Below, in pieces: positions 18,243 through 28,789 of a DNA stretch of 64,000 nucleotides. The DNA is taken from contig NZ_CP036164.1 of assembly GCF_004295485.1 (NCBI RefSeq), positions 2,356,001-2,420,000 of the forward strand. Reading direction: 5' to 3'. The translations under genes were made by a program, and so were the position numbers. The stretch's first letter is position 1; every line of letters starts with the position of its first letter. The notes beneath the pieces were generated by a model that saw only the letters and a program-made list of their open reading frames with translations, was not told where the DNA came from and did no database searches. This stretch comes from Janibacter limosus. Lineage in GTDB: Bacteria; Actinomycetota; Actinomycetes; Actinomycetales; Dermatophilaceae.

Positions 18243-19103
18243 TCAGGCCACCTGCGGCAGGTCGCGGTAGACACGAAGGGCGTTGCCGCCCAGTACCGCA
18301 GCCACGTCCGCGTCGGGCACCAGGTCGGCGACGGCGCGGGCGTTGAGGTCGGTCCCGGGCACGCCGGGCCAGTCGGTCGCGAAGATCATCTTCTTGGCCA
18401 GACGCTGCAGACCCGCGGCGGCGTAGTACTCGGGCAGCCGCTTGGGCGGCAGCCCCGACAGCTCGATCCACACGTGCGGGTTGCTCATCGCCATGAAGGC
18501 CGCCTGCTCGTACCACCAGCCGCGCCCACCGTGCGCGAGGACGATGTCGAGCTCGGGGAAGTCCCGCGCGACGGGCAGCAGGTAGGTCGGGTCGGCGTAC
18601 TGGTTGGACGACCCGGCGAAGGTCGACGTCCCGCAGTGCACGACGAGCGGGGCCCGCTCCTCCACCAGCACCTGATAGGCCGGGTAGAGCATCGGGTCGT
18701 CGCAGCGGAAGCCGCCGTGGACCGGGTGCAGCTTCAGCCCCGCAGCCCCCAGCCCGAGCTGGCGGCGCACCTCGTCACCGATCGGGTGGTGCAGGTGCGG
18801 GTTGACATTGCCCATCGGCCGGAAGCGCTGCGGGTTGTGCTCGACGATCGGCAGCAGGTCGTCGAAGAGCTGCATGCCGGTCGCCTTGGGGCTGTACTCG
18901 CAGAAGATCACGGCGACGTCCACGCCCTGGTCGGCGAAGAGGTCGTCGATGACATCGGGACGGGGTCTCCCTTCGCCGTCCCAGGCCCGCTCGAGCAGGC
19001 CCTCCGGGCCGAACTGGCGCGCCCAGTCGATCCACGAGGGGGCGAGGGTCGACAGGACGGGCACGTGGACGTGCGCGTCGACGAGCTGGTGTCCGTCGAG
19101 CAC
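18243..19103 (-). CDS. Amidohydrolase-family metal-dependent hydrolase of the box operon
   Basis: A 286-residue TIM-barrel amidohydrolase-2 family protein. Metal ligands are in DAHVHV (9-14), LVVHCGTS, VLAHGGRGWW and FATDWPG. Family members include decarboxylases and lactone or ring hydrolases; the sequence does not decide which. Placed between the ferredoxin and the PaaY-like gene, it could hydrolyse a lactone or side product of ring cleavage. It starts with GTG at 19103, six bases after the ferredoxin stop. Confidence 0.72.
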   Translation of the reverse strand: MLDGHQLVDAHVHVPVLSTLAPSWIDWARQFGPEGLLERAWDGEGRPRPDVIDDLFADQGVDVAVIFCEYSPKATGMQLFDDLLPIVEHNPQRFRPMGNVNPHLHHPIGDEVRRQLGLGAAGLKLHPVHGGFRCDDPMLYPAYQVLVEERAPLVVHCGTSTFAGSSNQYADPTYLLPVARDFPELDIVLAHGGRGWWYEQAAFMAMSNPHVWIELSGLPPKRLPEYYAAAGLQRLAKKMIFATDWPGVPGTDLNARAVADLVPDADVAAVLGGNALRVYRDLPQVA

Positions 19104-19109
19104 GGCGCC

Positions 19110-19439
<330 letters not shown>

Positions 19440-19453
19440 GTCGAATTCCTCTC

Positions 19454-20470
19454 TCAGGCGGGCTGCGGGACGGCAGGCTGCTGGTCAGTCGAGTGTCCCG
19501 GAAATAGTTGCGCGTCGGGGTCGATGTGCACCGCCGCGTTGTTGACGGCCGTGGCGACCTCGCCGAAGCCGACGGCGATGAGGCGGACCTTGCCGTCGTA
19601 GTCGGTGATGTCGCCGGCGGAGAAGACGCCCGCGACATTGGTGCGCATGGCCGGGTCGACGACGAGGTGACGGTTGTCGTGCAGCTCGACACCCCACTCG
19701 CGAAGGGGGCCGAGGTTGGCCGTGAAGCCCAGCGCAGCCACGAGCTTGGTGCAGGGCAACGACCGGGGGTCCTCTCCCTTCGGCGTGATCGTCACGGTCT
19801 CCAGGAGGTCACCACCGTTGGTCTCGGTGACCTGGGCGTTGAGGACGACCTCGACCGGCGCCGCCTCCATCTGCTCGACCGACCCGTGGTGGGCGCGGAA
19901 CTTGTCGCGCCGGTGCACGAGGGTGACGCTCTTGGCGATCGGGTGGAGCATGTTGGCCCAGTCCACCGCGGAGTCACCACCGCCGACGATGACGACGTCC
20001 TGCCCGGCGTACTCCGCCGAGCTCGGCACGAAGTACTCCAGCCCGCGGCCGAGGAAGTCCTCGCCCGCCGGCAGGGTGCGCGGGGTGAAGGTGCCGATGC
20101 CACCGGTCACGATGACCGCGCCGGCGTCGATGGTGTCGGCCGTGCTCGTCGTGACGACGAGACGCTCACGCCCTTCGCCGTCGGGCACGTGCTCGAGCCC
20201 CTGGGCCTCCTGACCCAGCAGGTACTGCGGGTCGTAGGGGGCGGCTTGCTCGACGAGGTTGGAGATGAGCTGGCGCCCGGAGATCGCGGGGAACCCGGCG
20301 ATGTCGAAGATCTGCTTCTCCGGGTACATCGCGGTGACCTGGCCGCCGACCTGGCTGAGGCTGTCGACGACAGCCGTGCTCAGACCGCGGACCCCGGCGT
20401 AGTAGGCGCCGAAGAGGCCCACCGGTCCGGCGCCGACGATGAGCAGGTCGACCTTCGTGGTGGTGCTCAT
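19454..20470 (-). CDS. Thioredoxin-reductase-type ferredoxin-NAD(P)H reductase
   Basis: A 338-residue FAD/NAD(P) protein. FAD site LIVGAGPVGLFGAYYAG (about 8-24), NAD(P) site VVIVGGGDSAVDWANML (about 165-181) and a C-terminal FSAGDITDY FAD motif. It lacks the CxxC disulphide of true thioredoxin reductases, and VGFGEVATAVNNA near the end is typical of TrxR-like ferredoxin-NADP reductases. With the adjoining ferredoxin it should deliver electrons to BoxB. No BoxA-type fused ferredoxin-reductase is present in the window. Its ATG overlaps the ligase stop by four bases. Confidence 0.85.
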   Translation of the reverse strand: MSTTTKVDLLIVGAGPVGLFGAYYAGVRGLSTAVVDSLSQVGGQVTAMYPEKQIFDIAGFPAISGRQLISNLVEQAAPYDPQYLLGQEAQGLEHVPDGEGRERLVVTTSTADTIDAGAVIVTGGIGTFTPRTLPAGEDFLGRGLEYFVPSSAEYAGQDVVIVGGGDSAVDWANMLHPIAKSVTLVHRRDKFRAHHGSVEQMEAAPVEVVLNAQVTETNGGDLLETVTITPKGEDPRSLPCTKLVAALGFTANLGPLREWGVELHDNRHLVVDPAMRTNVAGVFSAGDITDYDGKVRLIAVGFGEVATAVNNAAVHIDPDAQLFPGHSTDQQPAVPQPA

Positions 20471-22050
20471 GAGATGGCCTCCTTGGCCTCGAGTTCCTTG
20501 ACGAGCGCGCGCACCTTGAAGCGCTGCATCTTGCCCGTCGCTGTCTTGGGCAGCTCGTCGACGAAGTACACGCGACGCGGACGCTTGAAGGGGGCGAGCC
20601 CCTCGCGGCACCACGTGTCGAGCTCCTGCGCGGTCACCGCGGATCGGGTGACGACGACGGCGACCGGCTTGACCAAGCCGTCGGCGTCCTCCTGGCCGAC
20701 GACGGCGCACTCGGCGATGGCGTCGTGCGCCAGGAGCCGGTCCTCGACCTCGGTCGGGCTGACCCAGATGCCACCCGCCTTGAGCAGGTCGGTGGCCCGA
20801 CCCATGCAGGTGTAGTAGCCCTCGGTGTCGCGCACGTAGGTGTCGCCGGTGTTGAGCCACTCGCCCTGGAAGACGGTGCGGGTGGCCTCGGCCCGGCGCC
20901 AGTAGCCCAGCGCCGAGGAGGCACCGCGGACGAAGAGGGTGCCCGGGTCACCGTCGGCGACGAGCGTGCCGTCGAGGTCACGGATCTCGAGGTCGTAGCC
21001 GGGCACGGCCTTGCCGGTCGTGCCCATCTTGATCTCACCGGGACGGTTGGACAGGAAGATGTGCAGGCACTCGGTCGAGCCGATCCCGTCGAGGATCTCC
21101 AGTCCGAAGCGGGTCTTCATCCGCTCCTGCACCCCCTTGGGCAGGGGCTCGCCGGCCGACGCCCCGAGACGCACGCTGGCGAAGGTGTCGTCCGGGATGT
21201 CGCTGGAGAGCAGCCCCGCGTAGAAGGTCGGCACCCCGAAGAAGAGGGTGGGTCGGCCCGTGCGGATCCGCTCGGCCATGCCCGTGGGGGTCGGCCGCTC
21301 GGGGTTGAGCACCGAGGTGGCGCCTACCGAGAGGGGGAAGAACATCGAGTTGCCGATGCCGTAGGCGAAGAAGAGCTTCGCCACCGACAGGCAGCGGTCC
21401 TGCTGCGTGATCCCGAGGACCTGCGCGCCGTAGGTGTCGCACACCAGCCGGATGTTCTCGTGCCGGTGCATCGCTCCCTTCGGCTTGCCGGTGGTCCCCG
21501 AGGTGTACAGCCACAGGGCCCACGCGTCGGACCCTGCCGGGACCGGCTCGAGCTCGGTCGCGTCCGCCTGCGCCCCGCGGGCGACGAGGTCGTCCCACGA
21601 GAGCTGGTCGGCCCCGGTGATGACCGCGGCGTGCTCCCCCGGGTCACCGTCCCAGACGACCTGGCGCAGGTCCGGGCACTGTGCCGCGGCACCCGCGGCG
21701 GGCTCGGCGAAGGTGGAGCTCGCGACGAGGGCGACGGCCCCCGAGTCGTTGATGATCTCGGCGAGCTCGGCGGGGCCGTACATCGTCGAGATGGGCACCG
21801 CGACGAAGCCGCCGCGCATGGCACCGAGGACGCCCGCGAAGAGGGCGATGTCGTCGTTGGCGACGAAGACGACGCGGTCGTCGCGGCGCATGCCGAGCGA
21901 GCGGAAGCCCGCCGCGGCACGGCCGGTCAGCTCGACCAGCTGGTCATAGGTCACCGTCTGCGAGGGCGTCTCGACGGCCGGGTGGTCACCACGCTCTGCG
22001 GCGACACGGTCGACGAGCCAGGCTGCAGCGTTGAAGCCGGCTTCGGTCAT
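20467..22050 (-). CDS. Benzoate-CoA ligase
   Basis: A 527-residue acyl-CoA synthetase of the ANL family. AMP-binding motif LYTSGTTGKPKGAMHRHEN (about 177-195), GIGSTECLHIFLSNRPGEIK, and the C-terminal YYTCMGRATDLLKAGGIWVS and TATGKMQRFK lysine motif. The SKxGSTE-like region and the length resemble benzoate- and aryl-CoA ligases, and the position between boxC and the electron-transfer genes supports benzoate as substrate. It activates benzoate to benzoyl-CoA, the entry step. Five bases separate the boxC stop boundary from the start of this gene. A related aryl acid as substrate is possible. Confidence 0.85.
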   Translation of the reverse strand: MTEAGFNAAAWLVDRVAAERGDHPAVETPSQTVTYDQLVELTGRAAAGFRSLGMRRDDRVVFVANDDIALFAGVLGAMRGGFVAVPISTMYGPAELAEIINDSGAVALVASSTFAEPAAGAAAQCPDLRQVVWDGDPGEHAAVITGADQLSWDDLVARGAQADATELEPVPAGSDAWALWLYTSGTTGKPKGAMHRHENIRLVCDTYGAQVLGITQQDRCLSVAKLFFAYGIGNSMFFPLSVGATSVLNPERPTPTGMAERIRTGRPTLFFGVPTFYAGLLSSDIPDDTFASVRLGASAGEPLPKGVQERMKTRFGLEILDGIGSTECLHIFLSNRPGEIKMGTTGKAVPGYDLEIRDLDGTLVADGDPGTLFVRGASSALGYWRRAEATRTVFQGEWLNTGDTYVRDTEGYYTCMGRATDLLKAGGIWVSPTEVEDRLLAHDAIAECAVVGQEDADGLVKPVAVVVTRSAVTAQELDTWCREGLAPFKRPRRVYFVDELPKTATGKMQRFKVRALVKELEAKEAIS

Positions 22051-22055
22051 CAGGC

Positions 22056-23750
<1,695 letters not shown>

Positions 23751-23813
23751 GTCAAACCTTCCGTCGTTCGGATCGCGCGCCGCGGGGACCACGGCATCGG
23801 GGTACCCTCCTAT

Positions 23814-23853
23814 CTTCTACACTGACTACGCGATCCGTCAAGAGGTTGTAGCA
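23814..23853 (-). promoter_or_regulatory. boxC promoter with overlapping operator half-sites
   Basis: On the minus strand: -35 TTGACG (23836-23841), a 16-base spacer and -10 TAGAAG (23814-23819). TGTAGAA (core 23815-23821) overlaps the -10, and an inverted TGCTACAA (to 23853) abuts the -35. The leader to GTG 23750 is about 55 bases. Occlusion of the promoter by a repressor, perhaps the PaaX-type protein at 28790-29653, is inferred. Confidence 0.6.
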
Positions 23854-23874
23854 TTTATTTGTCGGACGGCAGCC

Positions 23875-24588
23875 TCAGCCGACCCCGAGCAGGCGCCGGG
23901 CCCTGGGTGCGTCGCTGCGGAACTCCTCGGTGGTGCTCTCGTGGACGATCCGACCCTTCTCCATGACCACGACGCGGTCGGCGACGGAGAAGGCCGCTCG
24001 CAGGTCCTGCTCGACGAGCAGGACGGTGATGCCCTCCTGCGCCAGCTCGCGCACGATGCCCATCACCTGCGCGACGATCGCGGGGGCGAGCCCGTCAGAG
24101 GGCTCGTCCAGGAGCAGCACGCGTGGGCCGAGCAGGAGTGCGCGGCCGATGGCGAGCATCTGCTGCTCACCGCCGGAGAGCTGGTCGCCGCGGTTGGTCC
24201 GGCGCTCGCGCAGTCGCGGCATGAGCTCGTAGATGCGCTCCAGCGACCACTCCCCGGAGTGCTTGCCCTCGGCGATGCGCAGGTTGTTGTGCACGGTGAG
24301 TGGCGCGAAGACCCGTCTGCCCTGGGGGACGATCGCGACGCCGACCCTGGCCCTGGCGTGCGTGGGCAGGCTGGTGATGTCCTCGTCGCCGACGTGGATG
24401 CTGCCGCTGTGGGTGCTGACGAAGCCCATGATCGTCGACATCAGCGTCGTCTTGCCCACGCCGTTGCGGCCGAGCAGGGCGACCGTCTCGCCGGCGACCA
24501 CGTGCAGGTCGACACCGGTCAGGACCGTGCTGCCGCCGTACCCGGCCTCGACGCCGGCGATCTTCAGGTCTGCTCCGGTGGCGCTCAT
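23875..24588 (-). CDS. Branched-chain-type ABC transporter ATPase (LivF type)
   Basis: A 237-residue ABC ATPase: Walker A GRNGVGKTT (about 40-48), Q-loop VPQGRRVF, signature LSGGEQQ, Walker B VLLLDEPSDG and the H-loop region. Fifth and last gene of a leftward importer operon and of the LivF kind. In this setting the importer most likely carries benzoate or a related aromatic acid; that substrate is inferred from position only. ATG 24588 overlaps the upstream ATPase stop (ATGA). Confidence 0.9.
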   Translation of the reverse strand: MSATGADLKIAGVEAGYGGSTVLTGVDLHVVAGETVALLGRNGVGKTTLMSTIMGFVSTHSGSIHVGDEDITSLPTHARARVGVAIVPQGRRVFAPLTVHNNLRIAEGKHSGEWSLERIYELMPRLRERRTNRGDQLSGGEQQMLAIGRALLLGPRVLLLDEPSDGLAPAIVAQVMGIVRELAQEGITVLLVEQDLRAAFSVADRVVVMEKGRIVHESTTEEFRSDAPRARRLLGVG

Positions 24589-25439
24589 CCGGCGGCCTCC
24601 TGGGTCGGGGCCGGTGATGTCGTCGACACCGGCAGGTCGGGCGGGACGGGGGTCTCGTGGAAGAGCTCCTCGAGGGAGCCCTCGCCGAGGTAGGCCTGCT
24701 GGACGGCCGGGTCCTCGCGGACCTCGTCGGCGGGCCCGTCGGCGATGAGGCCGCCGAGGTGGAGGACGCTGACGCGGTCGGCCAGCTGGAAGACCAGCTC
24801 GAGGTCGTGCTCGATGATCACGACCGTCAGGTCCTCGGGCAGCGAGCGGACCAGCTCGATGAAGCGGTGGCTCTCTGCCGGGGACATCCCGGCCGCCGGC
24901 TCGTCGAGGAGGAGCAGCTTGGGGCGGGTCGCGAGGGCGACGGCCACCTCCAGCTGTCGGCGCTCACCGTGGCTGAGGTTGCCGGTCATGATGTGCGAGC
25001 GGTCGGTCAGGCCGACGTCCGCGACGCACTGCTCGGCGAGGTCGTCGATCTCGCTGTTGCGTCGCGTCGAGGAGGTCACCCACGACATGCCCTTGCCGGC
25101 CACCCGCTGGGCGGCGAGGGCGACATTGTCCAGCGGGTTCATCGACAGGAAGAGCGAGCTGTGCTGGAAGGTCTTGCCCAGCCCCCTTCGGGCCCGCCAT
25201 GCAGCGGAGCGCTTGGTGACGTCGTCACCGGAGAAGAGGATCTGCCCACTGGTGGCCGGCAGGCCACCGGCCACGAGGTTGAAGAGGGTGGACTTGCCAG
25301 CTCCGTTGGGGCCGATGAGGGCGTGCCGACCCCCCTTCGCCACCTCGAGGCTGACGTCGTCGACGGCCACGAGCGCGCCGTACTTCTTGGTGACATTGCG
25401 CAGGGTCAGGGCCGGCGGTGCGGCGGTCGTCGCGCTCAT
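24585..25439 (-). CDS. Branched-chain-type ABC transporter ATPase (LivG type)
   Basis: A 284-residue ABC ATPase: Walker A GPNGAGKST (about 43-51), an LSHGERR signature, Walker B LLLLDEPAAGM, and the LivG-type insertion after the Q-loop (KTFQHSSLFLSMNPLDNV). The C-terminus has a Pro/Thr-rich tail of about 20 residues not needed for the fold. Overlaps of four bases on both sides tie it into the transporter operon. Confidence 0.9.
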   Translation of the reverse strand: MSATTAAPPALTLRNVTKKYGALVAVDDVSLEVAKGGRHALIGPNGAGKSTLFNLVAGGLPATSGQILFSGDDVTKRSAAWRARRGLGKTFQHSSLFLSMNPLDNVALAAQRVAGKGMSWVTSSTRRNSEIDDLAEQCVADVGLTDRSHIMTGNLSHGERRQLEVAVALATRPKLLLLDEPAAGMSPAESHRFIELVRSLPEDLTVVIIEHDLELVFQLADRVSVLHLGGLIADGPADEVREDPAVQQAYLGEGSLEELFHETPVPPDLPVSTTSPAPTQEAAG

Positions 25440-26398
25440 GCCTTGTCCTCCTGGGTGCGTCGGGTGAGGAGCTGGCGCCAGCTGGTGCCGGCGAAGCCGT
25501 GGGGCAGCAGGTAGACGGCAGCGATGAAGACCAGGCCGAGAAGCAGCGGTCCACGGCCGCCGAGGGAGGCGCCGATGTCGTCGCGGACGATCGTCACGAG
25601 GGCGGCGCCGAGCACCGCTCCCCACAGCCGTCCGCGGCCACCGACGACGACGGCCAGCAGGGCCATGGCTGAGACCTCGAAGCCGAGGTCCTCCGGGGAG
25701 ACGAAGCGGTTCTGCGCGACCCACAAGGATCCGGCCGCGCCGGCGACCGCGCCGGCGATGCCGTAGACGGTCAGCTTGAGGGTGAAGGTCGAGTAGCCGA
25801 TGGAGGCCATCCGCTCCTCGTTGTCACGCAGCCCGCGAAGGGAGCGACCCAAGGTCGACCTCGAGGTCCACCACACGATGGCGAAGCCGATGAGGAAGAT
25901 CAGCAGGATCCACCAGTACCGGACCCCGGCGAGGGTCACGGGCTCGCCACCGGGGGCCAACGTCAGCGACGGGATGCCGTAGAGGCCGTTGGTACCGCCG
26001 GTCAGGCCCTCCCAGCGCTGGGCCAGCACGTGGGCCAGCTCGGCGATGGCCAGGGTGAGCATGAGGAAGTAGGTGCCCTTGGTGCGGACCATGAGCACCC
26101 CGGTGAGCAGGGCGAAGAGTCCTCCGGCGACGACCGCGACGAGCAGCGGCACGGGGGCGAAGGAGGTGGTGTCGCGGGCGACCAACGCTGCGGCATAAGC
26201 GCCCACGCCGAAGGGGGCGGCGTGCCCGAGCGAGGGCATGCCCGAGACCCCGACGAGCAGGTCGAGGCTCACGGCCAGCAGCGCGAGCGCGAGGACGCGG
26301 CTGAGGGTGTTGGCGATGTCCGCGGGGAAGATCAGCGGGACGGCCACCAGCAGCAGGACGGACAGGACCGCGAGAGCGGACGAGAGCTTGGGCCTCAT
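25436..26398 (-). CDS. Branched-chain-type ABC transporter permease (LivM type)
   Basis: A 320-residue integral membrane protein with about eight to ten hydrophobic segments, starting with LAVLSVLLLVAVPLIF. The LivM signature LDLLVGVSGMPSLGHAAPFG lies at about 46-65, and a cytoplasmic loop SRSTLGRSLRGLRDNEERMASIG is the probable ATPase contact. It forms the membrane channel with the LivH-type protein encoded just upstream, which it overlaps by four bases. Confidence 0.9.
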   Translation of the reverse strand: MRPKLSSALAVLSVLLLVAVPLIFPADIANTLSRVLALALLAVSLDLLVGVSGMPSLGHAAPFGVGAYAAALVARDTTSFAPVPLLVAVVAGGLFALLTGVLMVRTKGTYFLMLTLAIAELAHVLAQRWEGLTGGTNGLYGIPSLTLAPGGEPVTLAGVRYWWILLIFLIGFAIVWWTSRSTLGRSLRGLRDNEERMASIGYSTFTLKLTVYGIAGAVAGAAGSLWVAQNRFVSPEDLGFEVSAMALLAVVVGGRGRLWGAVLGAALVTIVRDDIGASLGGRGPLLLGLVFIAAVYLLPHGFAGTSWRQLLTRRTQEDKA

Positions 26399-27300
26399 GC
26401 CGTCGCCTCCTTCTTGCCGAGCAGACCCTGGGGTCGCAGGAGCAGGACCAGGCCCATCGCCCCGAAGACGAGGAAGGACGCGTGGTCCGGCAGGAGCGAG
26501 ACCCCGAGGGTCTCGATCTGGCCGATGACCAGGGCGCCGACGAGGGCGCCGCTGACGGACCCGAGGCCACCGATGACGACGACCACCAGGCCCAGGAGCA
26601 GCACCCGGTTGTCCAGGCCCGGGTAGGCCGAGAGGATCGGGCCCCCGATGACGCCGCCGGCGGCGGCCAGGGCCGCGCCGGCGGCGAAGACACCGGTCAC
26701 CAGTCGCTTGGTGTCGACCCCCAGGGCGGAGACCATCTGGGGGTCGACGACCGAGGCGCGCACGAGCGAGCCCACGCGGGTGCGCTCGATGACGTACAGC
26801 GCGCCGATGGCGAGCAGCCCGCCGACGACGATGACGACGAGTCGGTAGACCGGGTAGGACTGGCCGAAGATCGTCGCGCTGCCGTCAAGACCGGCGGGTG
26901 CCGGGATGGAGCGCACGTCGTTGCCGAACTTCATCGCGATGAGGTCGGAGACCACGAGCGCGATGCCGAGGGTGAGCAGGGCCTGGTCGAGGTGACCGCG
27001 GTGGGCGACCGGCCGGACCATCGCCGACAACCCCCACCCGCTGAACCCGCCGATGACCGCAGCGAGCAGGACCGCTCCCCCGAAGGCGAGCAGCGTCATC
27101 TTCGTCCCCCCGCCCAGCAGGGCGACGGCGACGTAGGCGCCCAGGAGGTAGATCGCGCCGTGGGCGAGGTTGAGCACGTCCATGACGCCGAAGACGAGGG
27201 ACAGTCCCAGGGCGATGACGAAGAGCAGGACGCCGGTGGCGAGCCCGTCGATCATCGTCACCCCGTTGTCGGTGATGAAGTTGGCCGTCAGTGCGGTCAC
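26395..27300 (-). CDS. Branched-chain-type ABC transporter permease (LivH type)
   Basis: A 301-residue integral membrane protein. The LivH hallmark LGLSLVFGVMDVLNLAHGAIYLLGAY lies at about 31-56 and ERTRVGSLVRASVVDPQMVSALG is the coupling loop. GTG at 27300 lies 30 bases after the binding-protein stop. It pairs with the LivM-type permease. The whole five-gene set is expected to be coregulated with box genes through the operator in the promoter at 28599-28627. Confidence 0.9.
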   Translation of the reverse strand: MTALTANFITDNGVTMIDGLATGVLLFVIALGLSLVFGVMDVLNLAHGAIYLLGAYVAVALLGGGTKMTLLAFGGAVLLAAVIGGFSGWGLSAMVRPVAHRGHLDQALLTLGIALVVSDLIAMKFGNDVRSIPAPAGLDGSATIFGQSYPVYRLVVIVVGGLLAIGALYVIERTRVGSLVRASVVDPQMVSALGVDTKRLVTGVFAAGAALAAAGGVIGGPILSAYPGLDNRVLLLGLVVVVIGGLGSVSGALVGALVIGQIETLGVSLLPDHASFLVFGAMGLVLLLRPQGLLGKKEATA

Positions 27301-27330
27301 GAGGATCTCCCAGCTGTGGGTGTGGACGGG

Positions 27331-28518
27331 TCAGGAAGAGGGCTTGGTGAGCTCGTCCTCGATGACATTGGTCCAGGCGTCACCCTTCTTCTCGACCTTG
27401 CGCAGGTAGTAGGTCTGGTCCGGTCCCTGCTTGTCGGAGAAGGACCACGGGCCGCGGGGGCTGTCGACCTCGCCCGTCGCCTTGAGGCCCTCGACGATCT
27501 GGTCGCCGCCGGTGCCCTTGGTCAGCGCCTTGTCCAGGACGGCGCCCGCGTCGTAGGTCTGCATCGAGTAGACCGTCGGCGGCACCTCGTTGGCCGCGGT
27601 GTACTCCTTGACGAAGGTCGCGTTCGTGGGGTTGTCCAGCTCCGAGGAGTAGTGCAGCGAGGTGAAGATGCCCTCGGCGGACTTGCCCTGCGCCGTGAGC
27701 GCCCCACCCTCGGTCAGGAAGCCGGTGGCGTAGAAGGGGATGTCCTCGCGCAGGCCGAGCTGGTCGTACTGCTTGACGAAGGTGACGGCCTCGGCGCCGG
27801 CGTAGAAGGCGAAGACCGCCTTGGGCTTGGCGTTGCGCGCCTTCTGCAGGTACGGCTGGAAGTTGGTCGTCTTGCCGAAGGGGGTCATCTGGGTCCCGGC
27901 GATCTGGCCGCCGGCCGCCACGAAGGACTTCTTGAAGCCGGCGAGGAACTCGTCGCCCGCCGCGTAGTCGGGGCCGACGAGGTAGACCTTGCCGTCACCG
28001 ACCTCCTTGGCGACGTGGCCACCGATGGCCTCGCCGACCTCACCGTTGGCGAAGCTGGTGCGCCACACGTAGGGAGACGAGGACTTGCCGGTGATGTCGT
28101 TGGCGCCAGCGTTGGTGATGATGAGCGGCTTCTTGGCCTCGGTGAAGGAGTCGGTCAGACCCAGGGCCACGGCGGAGTTGACGATCCCGACCACGGCGTC
28201 GACGGACTCGTCCTGGGCGAGCTTGGTGCCGGCCGGGACACCGTCCTCGGGGCCCGCGCCCTCGTCGACGACGGTCAGCTCGACGTCCTTGCCACCGAGC
28301 TTGTTGTCGTTCTGGTCGAGGTAGAGGCGGAAGCCGGCCTCCATGTCCTTGCCGAGGGGGGCGTAGACGCCCGACTGGGGGACGAGCAGCGCGATCTTGA
28401 CCTTGCTGTCGTCGCCGCTGCCGCCGTCACCCCCGCCTCCGGAGAGCGCCGACCCGCCGCAGGCGGTGAGGGCGAGGGTCACGGTGATGGCCAGGGGAAG
28501 GGTGCGGGTGGCGCGCAT
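27331..28518 (-). CDS. ABC transporter substrate-binding lipoprotein
   Basis: A 395-residue periplasmic-binding protein type 1 (Leu/Ile/Val-binding family). An N-terminal signal with lipobox LTACGGS (Cys at about 21) is followed by a Gly/Ser linker. The mature domain starts KVKIALLVPQSGVYAPLG. Related family members bind amino acids or aromatic carboxylates; the operon context suggests benzoate or a derivative. ATG 28518 has GGAG upstream; an in-frame ATG four codons earlier is an alternative. First gene of the importer operon, divergent from the PaaX-type regulator. Confidence 0.88.
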   Translation of the reverse strand: MRATRTLPLAITVTLALTACGGSALSGGGGDGGSGDDSKVKIALLVPQSGVYAPLGKDMEAGFRLYLDQNDNKLGGKDVELTVVDEGAGPEDGVPAGTKLAQDESVDAVVGIVNSAVALGLTDSFTEAKKPLIITNAGANDITGKSSSPYVWRTSFANGEVGEAIGGHVAKEVGDGKVYLVGPDYAAGDEFLAGFKKSFVAAGGQIAGTQMTPFGKTTNFQPYLQKARNAKPKAVFAFYAGAEAVTFVKQYDQLGLREDIPFYATGFLTEGGALTAQGKSAEGIFTSLHYSSELDNPTNATFVKEYTAANEVPPTVYSMQTYDAGAVLDKALTKGTGGDQIVEGLKATGEVDSPRGPWSFSDKQGPDQTYYLRKVEKKGDAWTNVIEDELTKPSS

Positions 28519-28598
28519 CGAATACTCCAGGGGTGCGGTCTCGTCATTGAGGGCAACGACGGGGCGCAAAGCTCCCGACCCCGTCGTCGGTAGCACTG

Positions 28599-28627
28599 AG
28601 AATGGACGTGATTTGTTCTACAGTCAA
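28599..28627 (-). promoter_or_regulatory. Importer-operon promoter with TGTAGAA operator
   Basis: On the minus strand: -35 TTGACT (28622-28627), a 17-base spacer and -10 CATTCT (28599-28604). The TGTAGAA core (28616-28622) overlaps the -35. The 271-base gap to the divergent regulator is the most A+T-rich stretch nearby. It also contains CGAAACTGTTTCG, a 13-base palindrome just upstream, a second candidate operator. Confidence 0.55.
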
Positions 28628-28789
28628 TAGTCGTATCGAAACTGTTTCGTAGTAGTTTGAACTCAGGCGGACCTAACTTCAACGACGAAGGGGAGGTCGC
28701 ACAGCGTGTCGCCCGGCGGCGCCCTTGCACGATCGGGAGCGGCGCGGGTGTCACTCTGGGCACGACACCCGGACGAGGAGACGACAGAC

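Noticed and set aside
19454..20470. Thioredoxin reductase
   Set aside because: The redox-active CxxC between the FAD and NAD(P) domains is absent, so a ferredoxin reductase is more likely.
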